A stretch of 19,126 bases of DNA from Jimgerdemannia flammicorona (lineage: Eukaryota; Mucoromycota; Endogonomycetes; Endogonales; Endogonaceae). Where the stretch lies: the NCBI GenBank assembly GCA_003990745.1, contig RBNI01002251.1, forward strand, positions 1 through 19,126, read 5' to 3'. The position numbers and the translations under genes are program-made. Below, in pieces: positions 9,454 to 18,128 of the stretch; position 1 is the stretch's first letter; each line of letters starts with the position of its first letter. The notes beneath the pieces were generated by a model that was given only the letters and a program-made list of their open reading frames with translations, had not been told where the DNA came from and made no database searches.

Positions 9454-10332
9454 GGTTGTAGGTTGGAAAAAGTGGGGTTGGTCTTGGAAAGATAGAGAAA
9501 TCTATACGTGCTGAGATGCTGTTTTTTTTTTTCTCTATCAGAGCGCGTGACGTACGACCAACAACGTCATGATGCTATGATGAAATGTCTTAGAGTGCAA
9601 ATTGACGGGTAACGTACGTCATGGTCCAACCACGCAGGCTGAATGCTGTACTCTTGTGTGGGATAATACAAAAATTAGGATGGCCTGGAAATCGACAATA
9701 CCTGAGTAATGAAAATAATGCTGTTGTAAAATATATGTAATCAGGAAATATTTAAAATGTATTCCATTTGTATCACCTAATAATATGACGGAAAGGATTC
9801 CAGGCACAAATTTTATAATGAGGCAATCGGCCCCTCCCTCCCTTTGCATCAATCTGGCGATATTTAATACATAATTCGGAGCCAGTTATGTGTGCTGCAA
9901 TTTCTTTGTGCGAGAAATTAAACACATGAAAATTATTTTGGTCCGTACATAAAATGGATTGCCCATTAGCATTATGAAAATATTATGTGATATTTCAGCA
10001 TAGCCAGCTAAAAGTAATACATTTAGTCATCTTTGATATTAATGCACAGATTATCAGGAATTTCATTCGACTAATTGATTGTATCGGGAAAATTGTAGCT
10101 TGAGAAAGGGTCTTTTCCGGACTCGTTTCAGTCAGCCACCCGAACTTGCAGCCCTCAAAATCACAGGTCTGGTATCGGAAAATATTGAAACCGAAGCAAA
10201 AATGCAATTCCAATCTTCATTTTGTTGCCGATGCTTTGCAATGTGATCCTCATATCGGACAATACTATTTTAAAAAATGTAAATTTTCCTCCATCGAAAT
10301 TTAAGACAGAAATTTGTTAACAGGGAATCGGC
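9454..10332. other. Intergenic, no supported gene
   Basis: 9454-9600 is upstream of the four-exon gene and holds a T-run at about 9521-9531 followed by CTCTATC. The rest (9600-10330) is AT-rich. A minus frame at 9995-10213 has some protein-like stretches and may be the decayed 3' continuation of the pseudogene at 10333-10998, but I found no splice that joins them. Confidence 0.4.
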
Positions 10333-10998
10333 TCATCCAAATAATTCCGATAAATTTGGAGCCCAATATTCGGAACATCGTAAAACCACATCATGCATGT
10401 ACTTAAATTTATGGCGCAGGTACTCAATGACGGTCTCAGGATTTTGTGACGAAGGTGGCGGGAGCGCCGCATCATTCCACATTTGCCATGCAAGTAATTT
10501 TGTCCGTCATACATACCACGCGGTGGCGACAAAATCTGAGTCTCCTAATTGACAAAGATACAGACCGTAGTGACAACGACACCTAGTACTCTATTTATTG
10601 TTAAGCAGTTATAACATGCCAGAAAATAATTGAGGAGGAGCAGGGTTGCCATCACGATCTCACCCACGATCTCTCACGCAGTATACCACACCAGGGAACC
10701 CGTAGGGAGTTTCTCGTAAATAGTTGTTGTACCCGTACAGAATACCGAGGTTACGCACTTTATCGAGCTCTGCGTGCTCGAGGTTGCGCAGGCGAATGCA
10801 CGAAAGATCTCAATGCTTTAGTCTCTCGTGAGCGATGTGAGCACGGTGTTCGATAGGCATAGCACGCGCAGATGGATGGAACCGATCGACAACTGAATCA
10901 ATAAGGTGCTTAGAGATGTCAAGGGAGATTATCGCGAAGGCTTTCCGATACAGGCATGCATTTTTGAAGTCGCCGAACAGGAAAGAAACAAGATACAT
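10333..10998 (-). pseudogene. Decayed protein gene with two in-frame TGA codons
   Basis: An ATG at 10998 opens M-Y-L-V-S-F-L-F-G-D-F-K-N. After 62 codons a TGA (10810-10812) interrupts, but the frame goes on with convincing protein sequence (I-R-L-R-N-L-E-H-A-E-L-D-K, then G-I-L-Y-G-Y-N-N-Y). An 81 nt intron (10583-10663, donor GTGAGA, a CTTAAC branch-like site, acceptor CTAG) leads to a second exon with D-F-V-A-T-A-W-Y-V, a second TGA, then W-Q-M-W-N-D-A-A-L-P-P-P and Y-L-R-H-K-F-K-Y-M-H-D-V-V-L, ending at TGA 10333-10335. Both internal TGAs can be CGA decayed by one C-to-T change. The second could instead be spliced out, since GTATGT stands just before it. Family not recognised. Confidence 0.45.
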
Positions 10999-11252
10999 AG
11001 AGCTTGTCTTGGTCTGTGGTACAGTTGCTTTTGGATTTGAAGCAGTTGTTCGTCAGGTCTTATGGTTGGTTCTGGGGGAAAAATAAAATAAAATTGGCAT
11101 TATTAAACTTGTAGCTTAATGGCATTTCAAATAGTCGAATACCATTCCATAAACATTAACGTCTGTTCTTTACCCTCTTGTTAACAATCATATTTTCTGC
11201 AATATACATAACGTCATCGAACGACACCTTTACCCAGTTTCCGTCTCCTGCC
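10999..11252. other. Intergenic, nothing recognised
   Basis: Mixed composition with an A-rich stretch (about 11079-11094). No coding frame, RNA or repeat structure that I can support. Confidence 0.4.
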
Positions 11253-11870
11253 GCTTGTGATTTACCACTGTGCGACGATAGGCCGCTGGACGACGATTGG
11301 CCGCTGGACAGCGATTTACAACTGAGATGCGATGTAACACTGAGTGAGTGACGAATTAATGCTGGACCACTTGTAGCTGGGACGACTGCTGTAGGATAAT
11401 TAAGAAGCAGGGCCTACGACCAGCTTCTACGAGTGACGCATTGCTGCCGGACGACAACTAACTTCCCTAGGCAAAATATCAGGCTCGATGGGAACGCTGA
11501 GCAACGATTTGCTACTGGCCAATGATTTCCTGCTGGGTGACGGTGTGTTGCTGGGCGACGTGTGCCGCTGGCCGACTATTAACCTTTAACAATCGTACTT
11601 GCTTACCGGTGGTAATTCGCTGCTACGGGCCGAATATACGCTGAGAGATTATTATGGGCGACGTCGAAAAGACATTCTTTTAGGTGAAGAGGTGTGGATT
11701 GCACGCAGCGCGAAATGTCACGGCGGTTGAAGGCATTGCGGCTGGGCAGCGAAGGATCTTGAAGGGTATGGCTAACGGATGCTGGAAGACAATTGGCCGT
11801 TGTAGGGTGGCTAATAGTTGAGAGATGAGGACGGCGATGGACGACATGACGATGGAACAGTAGCTTGGGC
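11253..11870. repeat. Degenerate 18-bp minisatellite
   Basis: Runs of 18-bp units ending in CTG, consensus near GACGACGATTGGCCGCTG. Five in a row at 11253-11342 and four at 11500-11570, with further units around 11780-11830 ending in TTG. Units differ at many positions, so the array is old. A minus ORF at 11680-11970 overlaps it but has no recognisable domain and is not called. Confidence 0.6.
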
Positions 11871-12286
11871 AGCTTGCAGAGCAGTCTGTTTTCAAAGCCA
11901 CCAGCATGTGATCAATCACTAATTGCCAAGCCACATATATACACCCTTCGCGATGTAAGCCTCCCGCCATTCACAAACCCTTGACCTAATTCCTCTATCC
12001 CTGGCTCCAGACTTGGCCTAGTTTGCCGTGCGGTATGTGTCCGAACACTTTGGGAGGCGCATGCACTTCTTACCTTCTCATTAGCCGTTGGAAAACGCGT
12101 AACATACGTCCGTACATCTTACCTATTCGACTATGTTTCAACAACTGCGCTTCAACGCCTAATATCTTCCGCCCACCCTTCACAGCTCAATATTTCAGGC
12201 CCCTCGCTTGTTGAAAACTTGCTATAATTGCGTTCATCTTGTAAACGTTGGACGGAACATTCTAACGCCACCGAAGCAACCTTGGG
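11871..12286. other. Intergenic, nothing recognised
   Basis: CpG-containing unique sequence. Short open frames exist on both strands with no motif and no splice model. No RNA gene seen. Confidence 0.35.
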
Positions 12287-12660
12287 TAGAGGGAGTGGAG
12301 GTGAGTTGGGTGGAGGGCGTGGAGGTTTTTCGGTTGGACGGTGTAGAGGTGGGGTTCGGGTGAGGGCATGGAGGTGGGGTTCAGGTGGAGTGCGTGGGGT
12401 GGTGTGGTTAGGGTGGAGGTGTGGTTCAGGTATAGGGCACGAGGGCAGCAGCATGGTTCGGATGAAGGGCGTGGGGAGTGGTTGGAAGACATCATTTGGG
12501 TGGAAGGCATCGGGAGGTGTTGGGTTTGGTGGGTAGGGAATTGATTCGGGTGGAGTTGTTATTCAGGTGAAGGGCGTGGGCGGTGTGGATCGGGTGGGGG
12601 GCGTGGGCAGTGTGGATCGGGTGGCGACGTGGTTCGGATGGACGGGTGGGCATGGGCTTC
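12287..12660 (+). repeat. G-rich minisatellite
   Basis: The plus strand is dominated by GTGGAGGTGGGGTTC(A/G)GGTG-type units of about 24-27 bp, and a 27-bp direct pair (GGGCGTGGGC(G/A)GTGTGGATC...) at about 12572-12626. Dense G-runs of 2-6 give G-quadruplex potential on this strand. The reverse strand would read Pro/His-rich frames, which I treat as by-products of the repeat. Confidence 0.7.
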
Positions 12661-13762
12661 GGGTCGAAAGGTGCCGGGGGAAGATAGGATCGGCGGCCGC
12701 TGTACAAGTCCAGCTGGTGTATGTTTTCATTTCTATGTTATAGTTATCAAGTAAAAATACGAATGTGTGCGTAAAAATCACGGGTATCAGATATATTCTA
12801 ACTCTTCGGTGTTCATAGAATTTTCTCTGATGACGTCCCTATCTGGTGTAAACTACAACAAAAAACTGCTGTGCTCCGAGTGTTTCTTTAACCTCCTCCA
12901 CCAACAGACCACCAACAATATTACCAAAGCCTCGACTACAACCAAACCAATATTGCCATCAACCGCCAACAACACTAGCATTACCACTTCAACTAAACAA
13001 TTGTCGCCGCGCGTTTTTCTCAACCTGCAAGCTGTCGCTACCGCCGCTGCCACCTACCTACACAACCAAGACCACCAATAACACTAGCACAACCACTTTT
13101 GCATTCACTATGGCCCGCGTTCGTTTGCCATACCGCATCCAAAAATAGATGGCCGACCGTCGACGACGCCGCCGTGTGAGGAGGAAGTTTAGCTGTTGGG
13201 GGAGTGAGGGAGAGGGAGAGGCAGATGTTTAAACGGACGGGGGGGGAGAAAAGTGAGTATAGAGCACAACATGATGAGTGGATGTATTCGTTACCCATAG
13301 ACAAAACACGCAAAGAACTCTGCGGTTGCCTGCGACCCGCAATTGTACTAATGTGTTTTTTCGTAGAATTCTTGTGAAATACCTCGCCTCCCGAACTCGG
13401 ACGCCATCATTCAAACGTTGCAAAGAGCTGTGTTGTCGTTTGTGAACCGCATAGTATATATTGTTTCGCTTGCAAAGTTTCTATAAGTAATTGCCAAATA
13501 TAAAATGATTATTAAATGTCCCCCATCTCGTGCTCGAATGGAATATCGGCTTTCCGAAATGGGAACCATTTATGGGCATCAAGAATCACATCTGCCCCTC
13601 CAGCTCACACACCAACCGCATCTCGTTCGCCTGCCCGTACGCATCTCGTCAGGTCTCACTCAATTCACTTGCCATACGCAACTCGCCATCTCGCACACTA
13701 CTTCGCCAGCCTAGACGCATCACGTACACCCACACGTATTTCACCAGAAAGACCGCATATAT
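12661..13762. other. Weakly coding or intergenic stretch
   Basis: A plus frame from an ATG at 12831 to a TAA at 13079-13081 encodes 83 residues: L-C-S-E-C-F-F-N-L-L near the start, then Thr/Asn/Ser-rich sequence. It might be a piece of a low-complexity surface-type protein, but has no signal peptide and no upstream exon that I can define. The rest holds several overlapping frames with no motif. A G7 run lies near 13240. Confidence 0.3.
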
Positions 13763-14600
13763 CATAAGCCCATCCGAAAGGACACCGGAACAAATAATTA
13801 TCCATGGACGAACAGCGCACAGACCTACGGCACACTATCAGGGCCAAATCTTCAAATTGTGGATTGACAAGGTTGGATTGACAAGATTGGCTTGACAAGA
13901 TTGCATTGACAAGATTGGATTGACAAGATTGGATTGATAAGATTGGATTGACAAGATTTAAATGACCAGATTCGATGGACAAGATTTAATTAACAAGAAT
14001 GGATTGACGAGATTGGATTGACAAGATTGGATTGACAAGATTGGATTGACAAATTGAATTGACAAAATTGGATCGACAACAAAATTTGTATCAAGAGTTT
14101 CGTATTCCCTTGATAGTTATGTCATATGTGCATCCCATCAACCCGCATGCAACTCACAGCGCGCACGCATTTCGCTGTCTCCCTTGGACTTTCGCATTCA
14201 ATGTGTTCTATGTCCATTATCACAAGCCCATCCAAAATTAAAGATAGATGGACAAACGGCGCAAAGATCTATGGCATGCAATCAGGGTCAAACCTTCAAA
14301 TTGAGGTTGACACTCGCCAAAATTTGATCAAAAAATTTGATGGATGACAAAAATTAGATCAATGACAAAAATTGGATCGACAACGAAAATGAGACCAACA
14401 GTTTTGTATTCACTTCGCAGTTATGTCATATGTGTATCTCGCCAACCCTCAGTATCTCGTGCCCTCACCATTTCGCCTGCACTTTCGCACTGTGTCCGTT
14501 TCGCAAGAACATCCAATAGCTAAAGACGGATCGGATCGCTCCCCGTGCACAAGCGGCGCAAAGATCTATGCCACGCCATCAGGGTCAAAACGTCAAAGAT
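13763..14600 (+). repeat. Composite ~304-bp direct repeat with embedded minisatellite
   Basis: Three related copies: partial 13763-13860, then 14065-14300 and 14369-14597, the last two offset by 304 bp. Shared landmarks are AATTGGATCGACAAC, AGTTATGTCATATGTG, GGCGCAAAGATCTATG and ATCAGGGTCAAA. Each copy's right end joins GATTGACA-type short repeats. No conserved reading frame runs through the copies, so a non-coding repeat is the best reading. Confidence 0.65.
13861..14081 (+). repeat. 14-bp tandem array (GGATTGACAAGATT)
   Basis: About 16 head-to-tail units of GGATTGACAAGATT. Units 1-7 and 11-13 are nearly identical, 8-10 are diverged, and 14-16 have a shortened or A-rich end. The 14-bp period does not preserve reading frame. 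Degenerate units recur at 14325-14385. Confidence 0.85.
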
Positions 14601-14916
14601 CATTTAAGATTTCAGGCAGCCGTATTCATTCAGTCAGGCCTGGCTAATAATTAAAAGGGAGTATTTGATACTGGAGTTTTGAAACCGCCATTGATTTTGT
14701 AGTTGTTTTTGTTTTTACCCAGCCCCGTCGTGGAAAGAAAACTTCAACATCGGTTATTATTGCTATAATTATTTATAAATTTTTTTTACCAATACGGTTG
14801 CAGGGAGAAAAATTCACCGTAACTGTACTCGGGTCCGCCTTTTTTCTAAGGGTAAGCACGAAATTGGGAGCTACATCCGCATTTTTTGATACAAAATCAA
14901 ATCCTGTAACTGAATA

Positions 14917-14944
14917 TATATATTTAAATATATACGGAATTCCG
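14917..14944. repeat. Two abutting perfect palindromes
   Basis: An 18-bp A/T palindrome centred on TTTAAA (14917-14934) is followed directly by the 10-bp palindrome CGGAATTCCG (14935-14944). Could be a protein-binding site or chance in AT-rich DNA. Confidence 0.6.
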
Positions 14945-15009
14945 CGCCCACAACACATCCTCAAAACCTCTTTCCAGATGACTCTTTCTCTTTCCTCCCT
15001 TTTCGTAGG

Positions 15010-15146
15010 TGGAGAGTTGGATATGTGGGCAGCAGGGTCGAATACGATGCAATGCGTGTGGTTAGAAGGGATGGTGCATTGAAACGCGTTCCACACTTCC
15101 ACCCTGGCAGCTTCCTACCCAAGACGAGCCCGAACGAGACAACAGG
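15010..15146 (+). CDS. Possible single exon of an undefined plus-strand gene
   Basis: The segment begins after a pyrimidine-rich acceptor-like CTTTTCGTAG and ends at ACAG before GTACTT, a possible donor. In one frame it reads R-V-G-Y-V-G-S-R-V-E-Y-D-A-M-R-V-V-R-R-D-G-A-L-K-R-V-P in two continuous stretches, with good codon character, and becomes hydrophobic and AT-rich after the proposed donor. An upstream donor GTAAGC lies at about 14851, but the exon before it does not join in this frame. Partner exons not found, so this may be spurious. Confidence 0.2.
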
Positions 15147-15196
15147 TACTTGGTACGGTTATTTTCTCTTATTATTAATTGCCATAAACCAACGTA

Positions 15197-15202
15197 TTTA
15201 TT
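15197..15202 (-). terminator. Poly(A) signal of the homeodomain gene
   Basis: Minus-strand AATAAA about 230 nt beyond the homeodomain gene's TGA stop (15429-15431). Plausible 3' processing signal, based on position and motif only. Confidence 0.3.
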
Positions 15203-15428
15203 TCTACTTGTATTCTATTAAATTGTTTTACACAAAATGGCTCACAATTATAGACATAAAACCGTAAACCAGAAAAATAAAAGGAAATGGAGAATGTAAG
15301 CGACGTAGTGCAAATAGGTGTATCTGTGTTCGGTTATCCGTAATGGAGCCTTTAACGGCCGCATCTTGCAAGTTCGATTTACTTATTTCTCACAACTTGA
15401 CTTCAATTGCATTTAGATAATCTCCGCC

Positions 15429-17405
15429 TCAAGGCAGGTACTCTGCCATCAAGATGGCGGTATCGCATAGAACAGCCAACGACTCGAACTCGGACGATGA
15501 AGATCGTGATTCTGACTCCGGCTGAGCCATGCGTCCTTGCTCCTGCGGAACTTCATTAAGTAGGCTTGCCATATCGGGAGGTGATTTGGAGACCTGGCAG
15601 TTACGGTAGGTGGACGAGCCCTGTAACGCCCGCGACGCCATGCCATTTGCCGTCAAAGTTGTGGAAGTAATGGTCGAGATGTTGTCGTTGTCAATCTTGT
15701 TATTGGAATCAACTTCAAAACGTATGTCGTAGGCATCATTTCTCTTCGTCGTGTTCGCGCTCATTTGAGGGTTCAACAAAAATCCTGGCTTCTCGAACTC
15801 CATCATCGGCATGTCTACGTCCATCGTTTCCCTGTCGACTTGCTCATATTTGCCCAACTCAGCGAAGCACAAATTCCTTTTCCCGGAAAAATCGTTCAAG
15901 GCTCCTGACGCTCTGGCTTTACAATTTTCCGCCATCGCGTGCACTGGCGGCCTTTTGCGTTGCATGGTCGGCTTCGCGGTACGAATTTTTGCGTTAGTCA
16001 CGAGCAAGGGTGCGGAAGCATCAGGGATGCCTTGGTTCATGCCCAGAGACCACGGGGTGTTGCCGATCAGAGTTGTGTGGGTCAAACGTGGTGGCAACGG
16101 AAACGGTGTTGTTTGGTAGAGACCCGGGGGGGCGGGATGGCAAGTTGTGCTTCTGTGATTAGCAGAAATAGAGAGTGGCGTGGCGGGCGTCGTGAACGAG
16201 CGGATGATGCGACGACGCTTCGGTTGTGGTATTCCAGACGGCGAAAGAATATTCGGATCCCAATTCTCCTTGGCGGAGTCATCAACGTTATCGCCGCCAT
16301 AACTGTCACAACCCCTGGAGCACTTAGGCGGTTTGTCATAGTCCACAAATAAAGCACTTGCCGGGTGCGCCGAAGTTGCGGATTGGAGAGCGACATATTT
16401 GTGCTGAGGTTGTTGCAGCTCCTGGATTACTGTTGAACTCAACATTTTGCGTTTCAATGTTGAAGAAGAAGCGGGTGGGTTATCGGAATGCGCGGTATTG
16501 ATAGTGGCAGGAAGCGCGCCCGTGATTCCACAGCACTCGTGTGGCGATGAGATTTGGCCCCTTGGCGACGAAGGACTCAAAGGAGACAAAGAGATTGATG
16601 GATTGTATTGAAGGTTAATAAGGGCAGACACCGTCACCTTTTCCAGTGCTGTCAAACTGGTCATCAGCGTTTCAGCATTTTCCTTCACATCGTGATTGCC
16701 CGCCTCATTCGTGACACATTGCGGTCCTACAACTGCAATACCCTCAATGTCGTCGGCGCATTCGACGCAGTTTATGGTTTTCGCAATTTCTGCCTTACCG
16801 TATACGCGTAGATTCAACGTGCCGTCACGAGTAGTAATGACGTTGTTGCTGTCGGAATCGATCGAACTGCTGGTAGGGATGCCACCACAAAGGTTGTTCC
16901 GTACAACCTTCATCTCCTTTCTCTCCTTTTGCCTCCGGTTTTGAAACCAAATTTGGACGGAGCGCGTGGTCATTTGCAGTTGCTTTGCAACCCATTCTTT
17001 CACGCTCCAGTCCGGCTGGTGATTGTCGTTGTAAGCGGCCTCAAGGACGGCGAGCTCTTGCGGCTGGGTGCGACGACGACGCTGCGTTGGCCGGCTCCCG
17101 GCGTTAGGGTCAAAATTTTCCGTGTCGGTGTTAATCCAGTGGAATACTTTCGTACTTGTACCGCGCTTTGACTGCGACGAGTGCGTGTTGACGGTTGTGT
17201 CGATTGTCGCCGTTATCGGCTTGGCCTTGAGAGCGCGCGACGAACGCGTGTTGACGGTGTTGTCGATTGTCGCGGTTAGTGGCTTGGCCTTGAGAGCGCG
17301 CGACGAACGCGTGTTGGTGGTGGTGTCGATTGTCGCGGGAAACGGCTGGGCTTTGAGAGCGCGCGATGAACGCGTGTTGACGGTTGTGTCGGTTGTCACG
17401 GTCAT
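15429..17405 (-). CDS. Homeodomain transcription factor
   Basis: Nuclear DNA-binding regulator of transcription. From the first in-frame ATG (17405) the protein is 658 aa. Three and a half 21-residue repeats come first, then E-N-F-D-P-N (96-101) and a canonical 60-residue homeodomain (106-165, DNA 16911-17090). The homeodomain has L16, Y20 and helix 3 S-V-Q-I-W-F-Q-N-R-R-Q-K-E-R-K carrying invariant W48, F49, N51 and R53; there is no TALE insertion. A Ser-Pro-rich stretch (about 269-288) offers kinase sites. K-E-N-W-D-P-N (379-385) precedes a basic P-K-R-R-R-I-I-R-S segment (395-403), a likely nuclear-localisation signal. The tail is Ser/Glu-rich and ends in an amphipathic segment. The frame stays open upstream to 17717 without an ATG, and the repeat array starts at 17426, so a GTG/near-cognate start or a missed upstream exon is possible. 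No introns seen. Targets unknown. Confidence 0.85.
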   Translation of the reverse strand: MTVTTDTTVNTRSSRALKAQPFPATIDTTTNTRSSRALKAKPLTATIDNTVNTRSSRALKAKPITATIDTTVNTHSSQSKRGTSTKVFHWINTDTENFDPNAGSRPTQRRRRTQPQELAVLEAAYNDNHQPDWSVKEWVAKQLQMTTRSVQIWFQNRRQKERKEMKVVRNNLCGGIPTSSSIDSDSNNVITTRDGTLNLRVYGKAEIAKTINCVECADDIEGIAVVGPQCVTNEAGNHDVKENAETLMTSLTALEKVTVSALINLQYNPSISLSPLSPSSPRGQISSPHECCGITGALPATINTAHSDNPPASSSTLKRKMLSSTVIQELQQPQHKYVALQSATSAHPASALFVDYDKPPKCSRGCDSYGGDNVDDSAKENWDPNILSPSGIPQPKRRRIIRSFTTPATPLSISANHRSTTCHPAPPGLYQTTPFPLPPRLTHTTLIGNTPWSLGMNQGIPDASAPLLVTNAKIRTAKPTMQRKRPPVHAMAENCKARASGALNDFSGKRNLCFAELGKYEQVDRETMDVDMPMMEFEKPGFLLNPQMSANTTKRNDAYDIRFEVDSNNKIDNDNISTITSTTLTANGMASRALQGSSTYRNCQVSKSPPDMASLLNEVPQEQGRMAQPESESRSSSSEFESLAVLCDTAILMAEYLP

Positions 17406-17426
17406 CGGGTTGGCTTTTAGAGCGCG
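17175..17426 (-). repeat. Four 63-bp (21-residue) coding repeats
   Basis: Exactly 4 x 63 bp encoding units of type R-A-L-K-A-x-P-x-x-A-T-I-D-T-T-V-N-T-R-S-S just before the homeodomain. DNA identity is high in the middle units; the outermost unit nearest the start is most diverged. Basic and Thr-rich; may act as a flexible or modifiable arm. Confidence 0.85.
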
Positions 17427-17536
17427 TTTTTGGGACGACGGTTGGGGGGCTGACTTTGAGGAATATTTGATAGAGAGATCTTTCTCTGGCTTGACGCCGA
17501 AGGTAGTGGGCTTGTGTTGCAACGTTTCAATTGAAT

Positions 17537-17651
17537 AGGGGGGGAGGGGGTGTCTCGGTGTGCGAATAATGTTTGGGGGAAAAGAGGTGGAAAAACGCGT
17601 AATGAGGAGAATAAAAAAAAAAAAATCTATCAAGTACGTGACCCGGCCAAT
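17537..17651 (-). promoter_or_regulatory. Promoter-like segment of the homeodomain gene
   Basis: A plus-strand CCAAT box (17647-17651) lies about 100 bp upstream of a strong CT tract on the coding strand (17538-17550). CT tracts often sit just before fungal transcription starts. If transcription starts here, the 5' UTR to the ATG at 17405 would be about 130 nt, which favours that ATG over the upstream non-ATG frame. Confidence 0.4.
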
Positions 17652-17894
17652 CACAAAGCCCCATTTGATACTATCAGGAATCGCCCAGAATAGGTTAAAT
17701 TGGGTGTCATTTAGCCACTAGTTACACTCAAAAGAATGATGAGATACAAAACAAGAAAGATATGAAATAAAAAACGAATATCAACTGACGGCCCACAGTA
17801 ATTATTATGGCACCCTGCTAAACGCTAGCGTTGGTGGTGTTGTTTTTGAGTTGATAAGAGGAATGGTTATGTGGCTGAGATCAAGTGATTTGTG
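17652..17894. other. Upstream flank, no gene called
   Basis: In the homeodomain gene's frame, 17652-17717 reads as protein-like sequence (F-N-L-F-W-A-I-P-D-S-I-K-W-G-F-V) preceded by a TAG. It could be a remnant or upstream exon, but there is no ATG. 17700-17820 is AT-rich. Confidence 0.35.
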
Positions 17895-18098
17895 TCATAG
17901 TACCTTGTGGCCTTTCTGGATTGGTCGCTTTTTAAAAAATTTCATCTCATATAGAACGGCGGATTGAATCTGCTGAGTCTTAAATCTATTGCGAGCAGTA
18001 TATGTGAAGATGACCATTGGGCGATTACCTTCCACGCCTGTATATACATTCAATGATTGTAATTTTCGTCCAGTTCCGCCCAATATGTCCTCTGCCAT
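17895..18098 (-). CDS. Small hypothetical ORF, maybe a first exon
   Basis: ATG at 18098, 67 codons, stop TGA at 17895-17897. The protein starts M-A-E-D-I-L-G-G-T-G-R-K and carries G-V-E-G-N-R-P-M-V-I-F-T-Y-T; it ends in a Lys-rich stretch. A possible donor GTACTA occurs in the last codons and an acceptor TTTAGCAG at about 17812-17819, which would extend it by a hydrophobic tail. No domain recognised. Its ATG is only 30 bp from the plus-strand gene's ATG, so at least one start is doubtful. Confidence 0.3.
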   Translation of the reverse strand: MAEDILGGTGRKLQSLNVYTGVEGNRPMVIFTYTARNRFKTQQIQSAVLYEMKFFKKRPIQKGHKVL

Positions 18099-18128
18099 AT
18101 TTCCTCACTGGATATTTGCTTTCGCCAA

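Larger units (their letters stand above)
14601..15428. other. Intergenic with weak exon-like frames and palindromes
   Basis: Holds a plus-strand exon-like frame (15010-15146), two adjacent palindromes (14917-14944) and a minus-strand AATAAA (15197-15202). Frames on both strands across 14773-15102 look moderately protein-like, and no complete gene can be defended. Confidence 0.4.

Noticed and set aside
426..10998. TGA reassigned as a sense codon, since TGA interrupts both gag and the gene at 10333-10998
   Set aside because: The homeodomain gene and plus-strand gene end at TGA, and copy 2 has TAA at the matching gag site; mutation is the simpler explanation.
12152..12510. Minus-strand Pro/His-rich ORFs
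   Set aside because: Direct translation of the G-rich minisatellite in two frames, with no start context, splice sites or non-repeat coding part.
13698..13982. Minus-strand ORF rich in Q-S-x-x-V-N
   Set aside because: Mainly a reading of the 14-bp array, whose period is not a multiple of three.
13861..14081. CRISPR-like regular repeats
   Set aside because: Units are 14 bp head-to-tail with no unique spacers; this is a minisatellite in a eukaryotic context.
17068..17538. 156-codon plus-strand ORF with R-A-R-D-E-R-V-L repeats
   Set aside because: Shadow of the 63-bp repeats and homeodomain coding strand.
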